Shown: positions 46,698 through 57,592, counted from the stretch's first letter. The stretch: 64,000 nt of DNA from Hormiphora californensis (GCA_020137815.1 CM035361.1:2598662-2662661), one strand, 5' to 3'. Numbers and translations are program-made. The notes: a model not told the origin generated them from the sequence alone.

Positions 46698-49600
46698 TAG
46701 TGATCAGAGAGGGATATGATGATGAAAAAACCCGGAGACGGCAAAGGTGTCAGTTTGACAACAAAAGTGGTCACCTTTCCAGCCAACTAATTTCTTTTAG
46801 TTTTTGGCATAATTGATAATATAATACTATGCACAATGCTATACAGGGACTAATCCAAATACGAAATATATCACACCCTACCTAACTCTGTATTGATTTC
46901 CGTCCCGAGGTTCTCTGTTTCAACTGCAATCTGTTCAGTTCGGTTTAATGCAGCTCTACTTCTCTCTGTAGCACCTTGATTGGAGAGCACCTGTCTCCTG
47001 AGATAGAGAGGGATGGGGTGAGATAGATAGGGATGGGGTGAGATAGATAGAGGGTGAGAGAGGGGATAGAGAAAGAGCGTGACACGATAAAGAATCAAAA
47101 TTGTCAAGTCAGTTAGTTTAGTTAGTCTAACATTGTGAGATCAGTAGAGGGCTGACAGAGGTCTGGGGAGGCCCTCCTAAGGAGAGAGATGGAATAAAGG
47201 GAGAGGGCTAGGGGGAGAGGTGAAGGGGACGATTGAAACACTCAGTATTTTTTAAACAGGAGAAATCGATTCATACAAAAAGATGCAAAACAATACAAAT
47301 TTCCAAAAACACAATTCTCTCCTGTTTACACTTTTTCATCTTATTAGCATCATAATTGCCGCAGTATAAAAAGTTTCCACTTCACAAACACACACACTAG
47401 GAACTACTCTTCATGGAAAGTCACAGAGGGAACACTTGGCATGCACTGCAGTCCCCCAGTGCACGCGTTTGTGATGGTCACTATAAAGGGGTCTGCAGCG
47501 TAGTCCAAAGTGAATTCTTGATTAGTGTGGTATGTTGCACCAAAACAGTAGGGGACTGTGGTATGTGTGGACAGAAAAGCAGCGCTATCCCCCTGTATGT
47601 TGAACAGCCATACATACTACACACATGACCAAACATCCCAACATCAAGTGGATTTCCACTTCGAATCAGGAATTCTCGGTACGTGACTCTCCAATGAGAG
47701 GTGTGTGAGATGTGTAGTGGAGAGGTTAAAAACACAATACATATAGAGTACCAGGCGCTGTACGTGCGAAGTGGAAACAGCATGTTACACTTGATAGTAC
47801 TGGTGTTCGCCGATAGGACTCACAGTCTATTCAAGACCTAACCCCGGCTCGAAAATATTGTCAGATTGGCGAAAATTTCGAGCCGGGATCAAGACAAGGT
47901 TTTACCAGTGCAGAACAGTAAGGGGAATCAAATGACATGTTTCCCTCCCAGAGTTCACGTGTCTAACAGTTAGTGTCACTCTCTCCCACGCACAGTGCCT
48001 GATAATAATAATCTACCACTTATTAGTATAAAACCGTAATATTATATGTATCCAGATCCAATATTATAGAGCACGTGTCATCAAAACATCTTGTGACGTC
48101 ACGATCTCAGCACGTGAAAAACACCCTGTGACGTCACGATCTCAGTACGTGCAAAACATCTTGTGACGTCACGTCAGAAACACCCTGTGACGTCACGTCA
48201 GAAACACTAACGATCCCTGTGACGCCCTCTTATTGTGGGAGAGCAAATTGGTAATCACAGCAGAACTGCAGTAGTGTTCTAGCTACTATTTTACTCAGCG
48301 GGACTTCTCCTTCTTCTCCTTCAAATGTGTGATCAACACTATTGTTTAAAAAGTTCTAACCCATTACAAATCCTCTACTACAGATTTCTACCATTCAATA
48401 GTTCTACTGTGCAGTAGATGAATAACGTAGTAAATATCTATCAACCACTCACTTTCTTTCGATCACTTCTTTCTCTTTCTTTCACTTTCTTCACTGCTCA
48501 CTTTCTCTGGTAATCATCAACCAGAGCATCATCTTCCTCTTCCTCATACGCACTGAAGCGTGTCCTTCTTTTTAGCAAATAAATATCACTATATTTACGC
48601 ACCAATTTCTTGAAACTTATACCGCCGTAAAATACGAGTTTCTGGAGAGAATCGCTAAACCCAGAGCCCCATTTGGCATACGCTGCAGGCCCCTCTGATA
48701 AAGGGGCCTGGAGCGATCCGCCAATTGCCCTATTAGTTATTTTCCTAAAATCCGAAACCCCAATTCTTATCTCTCACTGTGTTGTCTCTTATTTCACGGC
48801 GGTCAAACTATAAATGTCATTTATGTCAAGAATTGTTTTCACCAACTTCGACAGCAGACACACGTGACGCTAAACTCGTTGCTAAGGCGAACAGGTTTTC
48901 AGGAATTGATGAGTTCTTTCTTGACATAAATGCCATAAAATGTATAGAAAAGGTAAACCAAAACAAACACACAAACTATGGACCATGTTCAACATTTCAG
49001 GTCAAACACAGTTCACAAGGATCGATTTGTTTTGGTTTACCTTGGATAAAATAATTATATATAGCGATACTTATATTAATTAATTAGTATTTATGAATAT
49101 AATTAGAAGTATAGTAATCAACTGTAAAACAATTTAATGGAAATTTAAAAAGAGTACTTCTATATATCGTGTGAAAGTATAGATATTATTATTGCGAGAC
49201 CTCTATCTCTCTCTTTCTCCCATTATTATATGTTACGAAACACCATGGACACACTGCTCCTTCATAAAACTCGACACTCAGTATTCGGTAGACACTAGAG
49301 ACTGGTGGGGGTGTTTCGGGTTAGAGACCGTTTTACTGGGAGTTAGGTTAAGCTTTCGCGGAAAAACAAGCATAAACCTACAGGAACACGATTCTCTTTC
49401 CCTCGCACCCACACCAACGACCCAAAAGTTCAGAATCAATCATTTCCCAGGGGACTAACACATGGGGCACACGTACACACATATCGATCATACTGCTTAC
49501 ATACAGAAAAAATACCATGAAAAAAGGGTTTTAAAAAAGCGAAATTCAAATGGCACGAATAGATATATATATAAAGTTGGTAAAGGATCTCTTTACAATA

Positions 49601-52600
49601 CAGCAGTATTCTCGATACATGACACATGACCACATTATGTAGGACTCAGGACTAAAGATGCAGCAAAATTTGGGCCATTTCTCTCACATTTTTGTGTCTC
49701 AGTGTAAATATGTGACTGGGTTCGGAGCATAATATATTGGTGTTCAGTGTGTCTCTCATATTACACTGTTCTCGTGTAAACCCTGTGAAGTTGCATTTTC
49801 TAGGAACTTTACCATGCAATAAATTCACGGGTATTCCAGCTCCATTGTAATCCAACAAAATCTGTTGTTTAGACAGAATTAAGATGGAATTCAGAAGGAG
49901 CTTCTAGGGATCGATTTCTCCAATCTTGTTCGGTTTTTTGGAGAGGACAGAAAACTTTACAATTTTCAATCATAAACATGTCCAAATTGATGAACAATTA
50001 ATGTTAAAATAAGTCTCTACGAATTCTACTACCCTAAACAAAATTATGCAAATATTCCCACTATGAAAAAATCAACCGAAGTAACCATCAGATTTTCTAA
50101 AAAATTCATTTTTTTTCTCATTTTTATCTCATTTTTTTATGAACCCTTTCGCCACTCAACAGTTCTCTAACCGACATTCTTGAAGCTCTCCAACTCCCTC
50201 AGACTTGCCAGGATATCTTCTTCACTGTCTTCATCATCATCGTCGTCGTCAACTACATTTCGCATCATTTGAATTCCCTGCTGCTCTGCATTTCTCATCA
50301 TCATGGCCTGGTGTTGCTCCTTCATAAATTGCTGCTCCTTCATAAATTGGCCCATTCCTTGCTGCTCCTTCATAAATTGCCCCATTCCTTGTTGCTCCTT
50401 CATAATTTGTCCCATTCCTTGTTGCTCCATCATTTGCCCCATTCCACCCTGTTTCATGATCATACCACCCTGCTGCTGCTGCTGCGGGATGTTATCCTCA
50501 GATTTGTGGATTCCCAGCAACTTCAGTAACTCCGTGCTGGGATCCTCAGTATTTTGCTGTTGCTGTTGCTGTCGGTGAAACTGTTGCTGAATCTGCCGCT
50601 GGAACATCTGCTGGAACGCCGCGGGGAGCTGCTGTTGCTGTTGCGGGGTCATTGGTGAGATAGGACCATGTTGTTGCTGTTGCTGCATCATCGGTTTCTG
50701 CTGAGTCAGCTGTTTGATCTGTTGTTCCAGTTGCTTCTGCAGCTCTGCCGCCTGCTGCTTTTGTTGCATATCAGCCAGGTAGTCCGGAAGATTAGCCGGG
50801 AATCCTGTACTTGGGGTAGGAGGGGCTGATGAATTACTGCTTCCCGGCTGAGACATAATCTGGTCGGTGAAGGAGAGGATGGTCTGAGCAGCACTTCGGA
50901 GGTCGGCCAGCTTGTCAAAACCTCCACCACCCTGGTTATTATTGGGCCTGGTGTTTGTATTACCCATGGCCTGTCGGGCATTTGCACTGAGGTGTTGAGG
51001 GAAAGTAGCCTGAAGGGGCAGAACAGGGGTCCTAACTTTTCCGGGTCCAATTGCTGTCCTCAGCATGGGGCAATACTTGAGAGTATGGGCGTAATCACCG
51101 GTCGCTTTGCAGACTTTACACTCGTAGGCATACAGGATTGGGCAAACGATCTTTCCCTCTGCCGACATGAGAGTGTGGGTGGTATAAACTGATTCGTCTT
51201 CTCGATTGTTCTTGCAGAACTTGCATATCAGCTGAAAGTAGATAGAACATGGGGTTAGTTTAAAAAAACATAATATGTATATTTTGACATGTTTCCGTCG
51301 GGTATGGGCGGTATACAAGCGCGGAATATTATTATTATTATTATTATGTATTCGGGGTAGATAACATACATGAGAAAATTTCAAAAAAAAAATTATAAGT
51401 CACTGACCTGTTTCTTATGAGATCCCGAAGCAATAGCATTTCCACCCCACCGTCCATCTCCGACCATTCCACCGGGTGCCCGGGGGAAACCCCACATGTT
51501 ACTATCAGCTCCACCCCTTGGTTGGTTTTCAGGTTTTTTGATACACCTCCAATCTTCAACCTTCTCTTCTTCCTCATCCTCCTCATCTTCCTCAAGAACA
51601 GAAGCAGCAGCGAGCTCAAAGTTTTGGGCATCGTAATGGTCAGGAGCCGCCGCGGCTACAACTCCTCCAGCAGGTTCTTGGTCCTTTATTTGCAGTGCTT
51701 TGGTGAATGATGCGGCTATGAAGTTCTCTGAACTGTTGCTGGAACACTCGCTCTCCGAGTAGTATCCTGGATCTTTGTTTGTAGGAACGGGAGAGGGGAC
51801 GGAGGAGGGGGAGGAGAGGGATGATGCGATTGCCTCTGCTGGTGGGGCCAGTGGAGCCCCTACAGCTGGTGCTGCTGCAACCTCACTGGCAGGATATGTC
51901 GTGTCAGGTGTCCCAATCGGCTGCTCCGACAGTTTCCGTGGGTTGAAAATCTGGGCCTCACGGATGACATTGTCTGGTTCGGTTGGTGTTTGTGCGCCGG
52001 AAGCCGGAACTTGTGATTCCATCATTACTGGAAGATTATGCTGCAAGCCTGTGTTTCCAAGGTTGGGGAAGTAGTCAGGAGAGGAGATAGTTTTGGTGAA
52101 GCTAAGAGGATCGGGGGAATCACTGGAAAACCCGAAAGCGTCACGAGTGGGTCTTGTTGCGAGGGTGCTGGGTCGTCTGAAGCCAGACTCAACTGGGCGT
52201 TGGAAGCCAAATGCATCAGTACTTGGTTTCGATGACCGATTTAACTCACTTTGGAAGACATCACTGGGTGCAGGTGGGAAGCCAAACGCATCAGACTTTG
52301 GCTGGAATCCCTCCATGGAAGAAGATTGATTTGAGAACCCATCAGGCCTTCTAAACCCAGCCCTTTCAGACGGAAATGTCTTGAATCCGAGCCTCTGAGT
52401 GTCTCCACCGAAAGTGTCACCCCCAAAATCAGATGATTTAAATCCACCTCCGCCAAAACCTTCCGTTTGGGGTTCATTACCAAATCCATCACTCTGCTGC
52501 CGGGTGAACCCTCGACCAAAACCACTTTTCCTAACCACACCACCAACACCATTATTGGTGAAACCACTCCTCCCTCTCGGTGCACCAAACTCACCAGATT

Positions 52601-55579
52601 CACCTGCTTTCTGCTCGGACATTCTAAGGAACTCCCGGTACTGGGCTGCTAGTTGAGCGGTAGAACTAGCCGGAACAACAGCAGGGGGATTTGGGGAAGT
52701 TATGGCCGTCGAACCGAGACCAGCTGTATTCCATATTGAATTTGAGGCGGTGTTTTCTGTGGCCGCCCCACCTCCCCCACCTGCTGAGGGTAATTCAGGA
52801 ACTTGACTTTCAGGATAAAACATAATGCTACAAAGGAAAATAGGGGAGTTAGTAACAAACTTTTTGTTAGTAAAACAGATAATTCTATAGAGGGGGATAA
52901 GGAATAAGAGGTGTAAAAGTGGGGAGACCAAGGCACAGGAGTAATAACACAGAGGGAAATGGGGGGTTGGTTATACAGATGATTTTAAAGAGGGGAATAA
53001 GGGATGTATGAGGTTTAAAAGTGGGAATCGGGTAACATGGCACAGAAAAGAAACCGGGAAACAGATTGCACCAAATTACCGGGGTGTATTGGTGGCGGAG
53101 ATCAGGTCTCCGATCTGACAATGTTAAACGTCTGTCAGTATTTGAGTTTATCAGTATTTGAGTTTAACAGTATTTTGGTATGTCAGTTTTCAGTATGTTT
53201 TAGTAAATGGTAGTCTGGTAGTCTATTTATGAGAAGTGAAGTGATATAAGAGAAGCTCTGTTGTACCTTGTGGTATCTGCAGTTCCAGGTGGACTATCTG
53301 TTCCATATCTATGACTATCATCCTCCGCGGTGAAGGATCTCTTCAACTCAGCTAACTCTGCCTGGAACTCCCGTAACCGGTAGGAAAGCTTGGGTCGCGT
53401 CGATAAATCAGCTTTGTCGACCTGTAGCAAAGAGAAACAGCGGTGTTATCAAACGAAACGTGGGAAGAGGCGATGTAGGTGGAGATTTACAGAAAGGGAG
53501 ATATAGGTGGAGAGGAAGATAGAAAGATATCGGCGGAGAAGATAGAAAGATAGAGCGGACGGTGAGCTACTTAGGCGATATTTAGCGTAACTGTCAGGGC
53601 ACACACCCACACACATCCGCACACATGGTTACAGTTAGATCACAATCCACAGTATGTATGTACTGAGTCCCAGTATGTATGTACAAAGACCAGAGTCCAC
53701 TCTCTATTCTCACATTTTACCAAGTTCATAGTAAGCTCTACTCTCATATTTTTGCAAGTTTTACAAAAAATGCAGCAAAAAAGTATTTAAAACTAACCTC
53801 GTTCTGCATGTCGTTGAGTGTGCACTGTGCTGCATCCAATCTCCTGTGTATATCCTGCACTAGCATCTTTCGAGGTTCTCCTGCGGGGAGTTTTCAAATA
53901 ACATAACAGGTATTCCCTTAGTGGGTCCGTCTCAGATAAATTATTTTATTATTATTATTAAATCTGTTTACAATAATTTGACACTGTCAATATTGCCCTC
54001 CTATTTGCGAGGAAAATGGAACTCTCTAGGTCTCTTTCACACTTTCTCAGCTGTCAGATCATACAAAAAAAATATAAAATGTCGATTAAAATACTGATTA
54101 GATAATGATTAAAATATATTGTAAATTGATTAAATAAGTTAGTTAAAAATTCACTCCGTGGAGTGCGATTCGTACACAGTGTGTACGTCTCGGGCTGGTC
54201 AGTTATACATTTACAATTGATTAGAATATAAACCCATTACACAAGCAGTTGATCCCCAAATAAAGATTGTTCTATTACAGCTCTTACTAGCTTTCTAAAG
54301 TTCGATTTTACCTGCTTGTCTTTGGAGAAAATTAGTGGAAGATGGAAGTTCATTTCATAAGAAGATATCACCCTTAGTTCCTCACGGGGCCCTTCCACAT
54401 CTTTTATCGCAGAACATTCAAACAACTTGTGGAATGTTGAATCTGGGAGTTGGCCACATTCAAGACAGTTGGGAACTGTAAGTGATCGCTCGTATCTCAG
54501 GTAACTGAAGCTGAAGTCTTGAAAACGTAAGGATCTGCCATGTACAAAGTCTAAGACCTGAGATGAGTTCTGTCGGGACATGTTTCTTGGAATTATGGGG
54601 AAATCCAAAGTGGCCTCTGAGTTGATAAGGTTGGCGAGTTCTTCTTGAGAGTGAATAAATTATTAAACATTCGAGGAGACTTAGGGAAACAAATTTCATA
54701 GCAATAAATATAAAATGGTAATATTTTTGCATTTAGAGAAAACAGTTTTTCGTGAGGTGTACCCTTTGATCGATGTGGGTGTTGCGTGATATATTCTTCA
54801 TTTGGCGGCAAAGCCCCCCTCCCGGCATAATTATAATAATTGGGTGTTTTATTTCGTAATATAAGGGTTGTCTCTTTCGACGAATGTTCGCACGGGAAAT
54901 AGTATAAAATTGATGTGTGTTTAGACATCCGATCCTTGTAATGGGATATTGTGTAAAATACAGTCGGTATTCATTTCGGGGTAAAATATTTCAAACTTAT
55001 ATCAGGGGAAATTTATCCGGTAAATCGGGGTTCTGATAAATCAGGGTCTGACTGTTCTACTAGCTGCCCACACGCGGGAGAAATGATGAAAAAGGAGCAA
55101 AAAAAAGTGTGTCAAAAGACATTTACCGGAATGATAAAAAACCAGGTTACTCTATCTTTCTCTATTTCTCTCACTCTTTCTCTCTGCGTCGAAGGGTGCA
55201 CACAATGTTTCCGGTATACACGCACATTTTCTCAGTTTTGAGCTCTCTCTCTCACACACTTTTATCACACTCGATATTACTCCTGTAATCTCACAATCAC
55301 TCCCGTCTCAGTATATCGCTCTTTTTAAAACGCTGACATCCTAGAAAATACCGTGAAAATCGGTAGCAAATAGTAAATTATGAGTACAGTATGCCGAAAT
55401 GTTGTCAATAATGGTGTTAATAAAATAATTATCAAAATTACGAGACAGAGGGAAAGTTTCCCTCTGGAAAACTTACGGGATGCATTTGGTAGTTTGTATC
55501 TGATTAGATTTCCAATAGCTTTAGAGAGTTCTGCAAAGTCCCCAGCAGCGTTATCAAACGCCGCTGTTGAGCGAGACAT
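45202..55579 (-). CDS. VTI1B: VTI1B-like Qb-SNARE, complete
   Basis: Five exons give 215 codons plus TAA: 55579-55477, 53880-53798, 53421-53267, 46997-46882, 45392-45202. Vti1 proteins are Qb-SNAREs for Golgi-endosome-lysosome fusion. The N-terminal half is predicted helical (KMLVQDIHRRLDAA, LREFQAELAELKRSF), as in the Vti1 Habc-like bundle. The SNARE motif runs from about 121 to 183 and crosses the last intron: ALNRTEQIAVETENLGTEI joins TELGNQREKL, with Gln155 the likely zero layer. The C-terminal anchor is about 192-213 (ALIAIIVLEVGILGAVLYW), closely like human VTI1B. The linker before the SNARE motif is short (215 against 232 residues in human). Intron 3 is 6.3 kb and contains Nanos; intron 4 holds a 1.3-kb insertion. 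An acceptor-like TTTTCTAG lies 8 nt before the ATG. Confidence 0.93.
45598..46867. mobile_element. 1.3-kb intronic insertion with long direct flanks
   Basis: The sequence TCACACCCTACCTAACTCTG, which includes the exon-4 splice donor, is present on both sides (45574-45597 and 46868-46893, about 24 bp). The left end is CACTGCGCTGGCAAGCGCAA and its inverse occurs near 30892-30917 in a TCF intron. Inside, 46490-46570 and 46735-46815 form an 80-bp inverted repeat around a GA tract. Block CCAATCGATCTCAAACTTGG relates it to the 19994-21069 element. Confidence 0.6.
46593..46693. repeat. (GA)n microsatellite
   Basis: GA tract forming the loop of the 46490-46815 inverted repeat inside the VTI1B intron insertion. 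Confidence 0.95.
48080..48215. repeat. Tandem TGTGACGTCACG repeats (CRE-like)
   Basis: At least four copies of TGTGACGTCACG about 30-40 bp apart, alternating with ATCTCAGCACGTG and TCAGAAACA. TGACGTCA is the CREB/ATF consensus palindrome. It lies in VTI1B intron 3, downstream of the Nanos stop. Confidence 0.85.
48498..48744 (-). CDS. Orphan candidate terminal exon, 81 residues, unknown product
   Basis: On the minus strand, acceptor-like CGGATTTTAG is followed by 81 open codons and TGA. The predicted C-terminus includes YGGISFKKLVRKYSDIYLL, a basic KRRTRF and an acidic YEEEEDDALVDDYQRK. There is no in-frame Met to start it, so it would be a 3' exon. The entry phase (one leading base) matches the exit phase of VTI1B exon 3 (two trailing bases), giving AGG, but one in three would match by chance. 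A 25-bp hairpin (48686-48710) lies inside, which argues for caution. I recognise no family. Confidence 0.35.
50167..52827 (-). CDS. nanos: Nanos-family RNA-binding protein, nested in VTI1B intron 3
   Basis: Two exons: coding 52823-51408 (472 codons; exon begins at 52827 after acceptor CCTTTGTAG) and 51231-50167 (354 codons plus TAG), 826 residues. The Nanos double zinc finger opens exon 2: ligands Cys475, Cys478, His491, Cys502, then Cys510, Cys513, His521, Cys526, exactly C-X2-C-X12-H-X10-C and C-X2-C-X7-H-X4-C, with CPILYAYECKVCKATGDYAH. Nanos proteins act with Pumilio and deadenylase complexes to repress mRNAs in germline and stem cells. The N-terminal 472 residues are disordered: FG-rich, with three DAFGF repeats and an acidic run near VLEEDEEDEEEEK. 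After the finger come about 300 residues rich in Gln/Met with GMGQFMKEQQ repeats, ending DDDDEDSEEDILASLREL. Most Nanos proteins are far shorter with the finger at the C-terminus. Confidence 0.93.
52840..53080. repeat. Diverged direct duplication upstream of Nanos
   Basis: A block containing ACAGATAATTCTATAGAGGG to AAGGCACA recurs about 110 bp later as ACAGATGATTTTAAAGAGGG to ATGGCACA. It lies between VTI1B exon 3 and the Nanos coding exon, where any Nanos-specific promoter or 5' exon would be. Confidence 0.6.
54237..54930 (-). mobile_element. Degenerate non-LTR retrotransposon fragment
   Basis: Two overlapping minus-strand frames (54928-54593 and 54608-54237) appear to be one coding region broken by a frameshift. 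The latter ends with CLECGQLPDSTFHKLFEC, a C-X2-C...H...C arrangement typical of the cysteine-rich tail after RNase H in I/Jockey-type elements, and closes with a stop near 54237. It lies in VTI1B intron 1. Confidence 0.55.
54961..55056. mobile_element. Pogo-like MITE fragment
   Basis: ACAGTCGGTATTCATTTCGG at the left and GATAAATCAGGGTCTGACTG at the right are imperfect inverted ends, with CCGGTAAATCGGGG inside. Same family as 16583-16662. Located in VTI1B intron 1. Confidence 0.6.
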
Positions 55580-55624
55580 TACTAGCTAGAAAATAGGGGT
55601 CATAATTAGGAATCAAAATTAATT

Positions 55625-55630
55625 TTTATT
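55625..55630 (-). terminator. SRP9 poly(A) signal just upstream of VTI1B
   Basis: AATAAA on the minus strand, about 110 nt after the SRP9 stop and about 40 nt before the acceptor-like TTTTCTAG that precedes the VTI1B ATG (55579). SRP9 cleavage and the VTI1B 5' end would thus nearly coincide. Confidence 0.6.
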
Positions 55631-55740
55631 TAGGGAAAACGAGAAAATCTGACAGTGATATTCCGGGTTTAGAACGTATGTAAAATGTTACGGTTAAATT
55701 CACACAACAACTATTAAAATACAATATCATACAATCCAGG

Positions 55741-56064
55741 CTAACTCTTTGTCACCATGTGACGCATCAACATACTGTTCAATTTTTCTAATTTTTTGGC
55801 ATCCTGCCCCTGATCAGACATGAACTTGATGACAAGGGCGTTGTTGGTCACCTTTAACACCTGAAATAATAGAAGATATCGAAAAGGGGGAACTTTTAAG
55901 GTTTCAACAGTACATCAGGATTAAATGAAGTTGAGAAAACCCACCATTTTCCCATCGCAGTGTCGGTATTTCATTGTATATTTGAATGCTGATGGTTCAT
56001 CAAGGTACAACTGCTCTGAGGCAGCGTAAAAATCGTCCCAGTTATCAAAATAAGACTTTCGCAT
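55741..56064 (-). CDS. SRP9: Signal recognition particle 9 kDa protein (SRP9), complete
   Basis: Two exons, 56064-55945 and 55860-55741, give 79 codons plus TAG. SRP9 pairs with SRP14 on the Alu domain of SRP RNA and pauses translation elongation in the cytosol. Matches to the family: NWDDFYAASEQLYL, FKYTMKYRHCDGKM, LKVTNNALVIKF and the terminal DQGQDAKKLEKLNSMLMRHM. Human SRP9 has 86 residues, so the length fits. The start is the only Met that gives the conserved N-terminus. Unlike its neighbours it has no acceptor AG within 30 nt upstream of the ATG; the nearest is about 55 nt away. Its stop is 161 bp from the VTI1B start, same strand. Confidence 0.95.
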
Positions 56065-57060
56065 GGTTGTGAGTGGCACAAAGCAAAAAAAGTAGCAAAA
56101 ATTTTGGCTCGGATCTTAAAAAATTACCGAACGCGACCGCGATTTCAAGTTTCAAACTTTTTCTTTTGAAAAAGATGAGCCGCGCGGCTCAATGCAGCGA
56201 AGACTTTCTTAAATCGCGCGTTGCGTATTTTGCCGTGCAGTTATTTTGATAAATTCACACTTGGTGCGCGCTGAAGCTCGAATTCCAAAACACGAAATCC
56301 GAACTTTTTTGTAAAAAAGTAAAAATATATCCATTCTCCACTCCCCTTGGTCCTCGGCCTGGGGTGCAATCTGCACCACCACTGAGCCCTTCGCTGCATC
56401 CTGGACCCTACTTCTTGAGAGTTAGACACCTGATGAAAAAGGCTGATGCCCTCCACCTGGCTAGCCCCGCAAGCGGTCCGTAGCGCCGGGCCCGGGAGCT
56501 TAGCTAATCGCTGATCACACAAACAGAATAATGTCGATATAGTTTAGAAAGTGGTTAGTAGTGTGGGGAAGGAACTAATCAATGTTTTACAATTGTAATC
56601 CCTGTAACCAATGACCATAGTAAGTGCTGTTTGTAGTTTTTCTGTTTTCATTGGTTACGAGGAAAGCTTATCTCCAATAAAATATAAATGACAACCTTTG
56701 AGGGATTCAAATGAAAGTTTCTACCTCAGTTTACTCGAAAACAACCCAAACCCCCCTTTTTTTCAAATCATCACCCCATGATACTGAATACTCTACGACC
56801 TCAAGACTCGGGGTGGATAATTTGGTTAGTGGAAGGCACTGTGTCTAGCAGACGACAGCCGATAGCGCTTCCTTGTTAGACTTGGCACTGTCTCAAATTC
56901 CATCCCACCTTCTTTTTTGACTGTGTAATTGGTCCCCGGTATGATTCCTAATCATGGTGTTTTAATCATTATATCTCAACTATCGATATGTCCAGCTTCA
57001 TAATTGTTCAACTTTTTACCGCCTCCAACATCAATCGAACAGCTGCTGCTCTGAGTGAGG
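56065..57060. other. Region upstream of SRP9
   Basis: Contains the SRP9 promoter region (GCGCG-rich around 56170-56225), then a GC-rich block at 56330-56520 on the minus strand (CCCGGGCCCGGCGCTACGGA, AGGTGGAGGGCATCAGCC) that looks like repeat or retroelement sequence but has no clear family. 56530-57060 is AT-rich with no supported gene. Confidence 0.5.
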
Positions 57061-57154
57061 GATGTTAGAAGTTGATGACAGGACACTACTATTGGTCCGG
57101 TGTCATGTCACGTGACCAGGCACATGTCTTGAAGGTGTACATGTGTGTACATAC

Positions 57155-57161
57155 CCTCTCA

Positions 57162-57241
<80 letters not shown>

Positions 57242-57418
57242 GTCTCCCTCTTATTTAGCATATATAACATCTATCGAGCTGTTCAAAACTTCCTTTTTAC
57301 ACGCGAGTCTGGCGTACCATCCTGATCCACACTGGGTTCAGTTAATTTGCATAGAGTGCATCTTATTTATCTCTCTCCCACTTCTATCCCTCTATCCCTC
57401 TACATGTGTGTACATACC

Positions 57419-57461
<43 letters not shown>

Positions 57462-57500
57462 TCTCTCACTCTCCCCCTCTCTCTCTCACTTCTCTCTCTT
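57155..57500. repeat. (CT)n microsatellites with a duplicated ACATGTGTGTACATACCCTC lead
   Basis: Two CT tracts (about 57160-57245 and 57425-57500), each preceded by ACATGTGTGTACATACCCTC, so the block is probably a duplication about 265 bp apart. Serine/leucine-rich ORFs are repeat translations. Confidence 0.9.
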
Positions 57501-57526
57501 TGTCGCCTCTTACTTTCTCTTTCAGC

Positions 57527-57592
57527 TGTTAAAACTGGCGATGTCCTCGTCTTCTTTGAGGCCCTGGAGTGTGTTTAAAATATCTGACTTGA
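57527..57592 (-). CDS. Candidate terminal exon, upstream neighbour of SRP9
   Basis: On the minus strand, after GTCAG or AAG acceptor-like sites, the open frame ends ILNTLQGLKEDEDIASFNS and a TGA. Codon choice looks coding-like. With donor TCAA|GTAAGT of the candidate exon at 58301-58369 the phases can join. However, the plus strand reads GDVLVFFEALECV after a good acceptor (CTTTCTCTTTCAG), so strand and reality are uncertain. Family unknown. Confidence 0.25.

Noticed and set aside
48779-49054. 91-residue plus-strand ORF with CHLCQELF
   Set aside because: It runs through imperfect inverted repeats (AAGGTAAACCAAAAC/GTTTTGGTTTACCTT; ATTTATGTCAAGAA/TTCTTGACATAAAT), has no family match and no clear splice sites.
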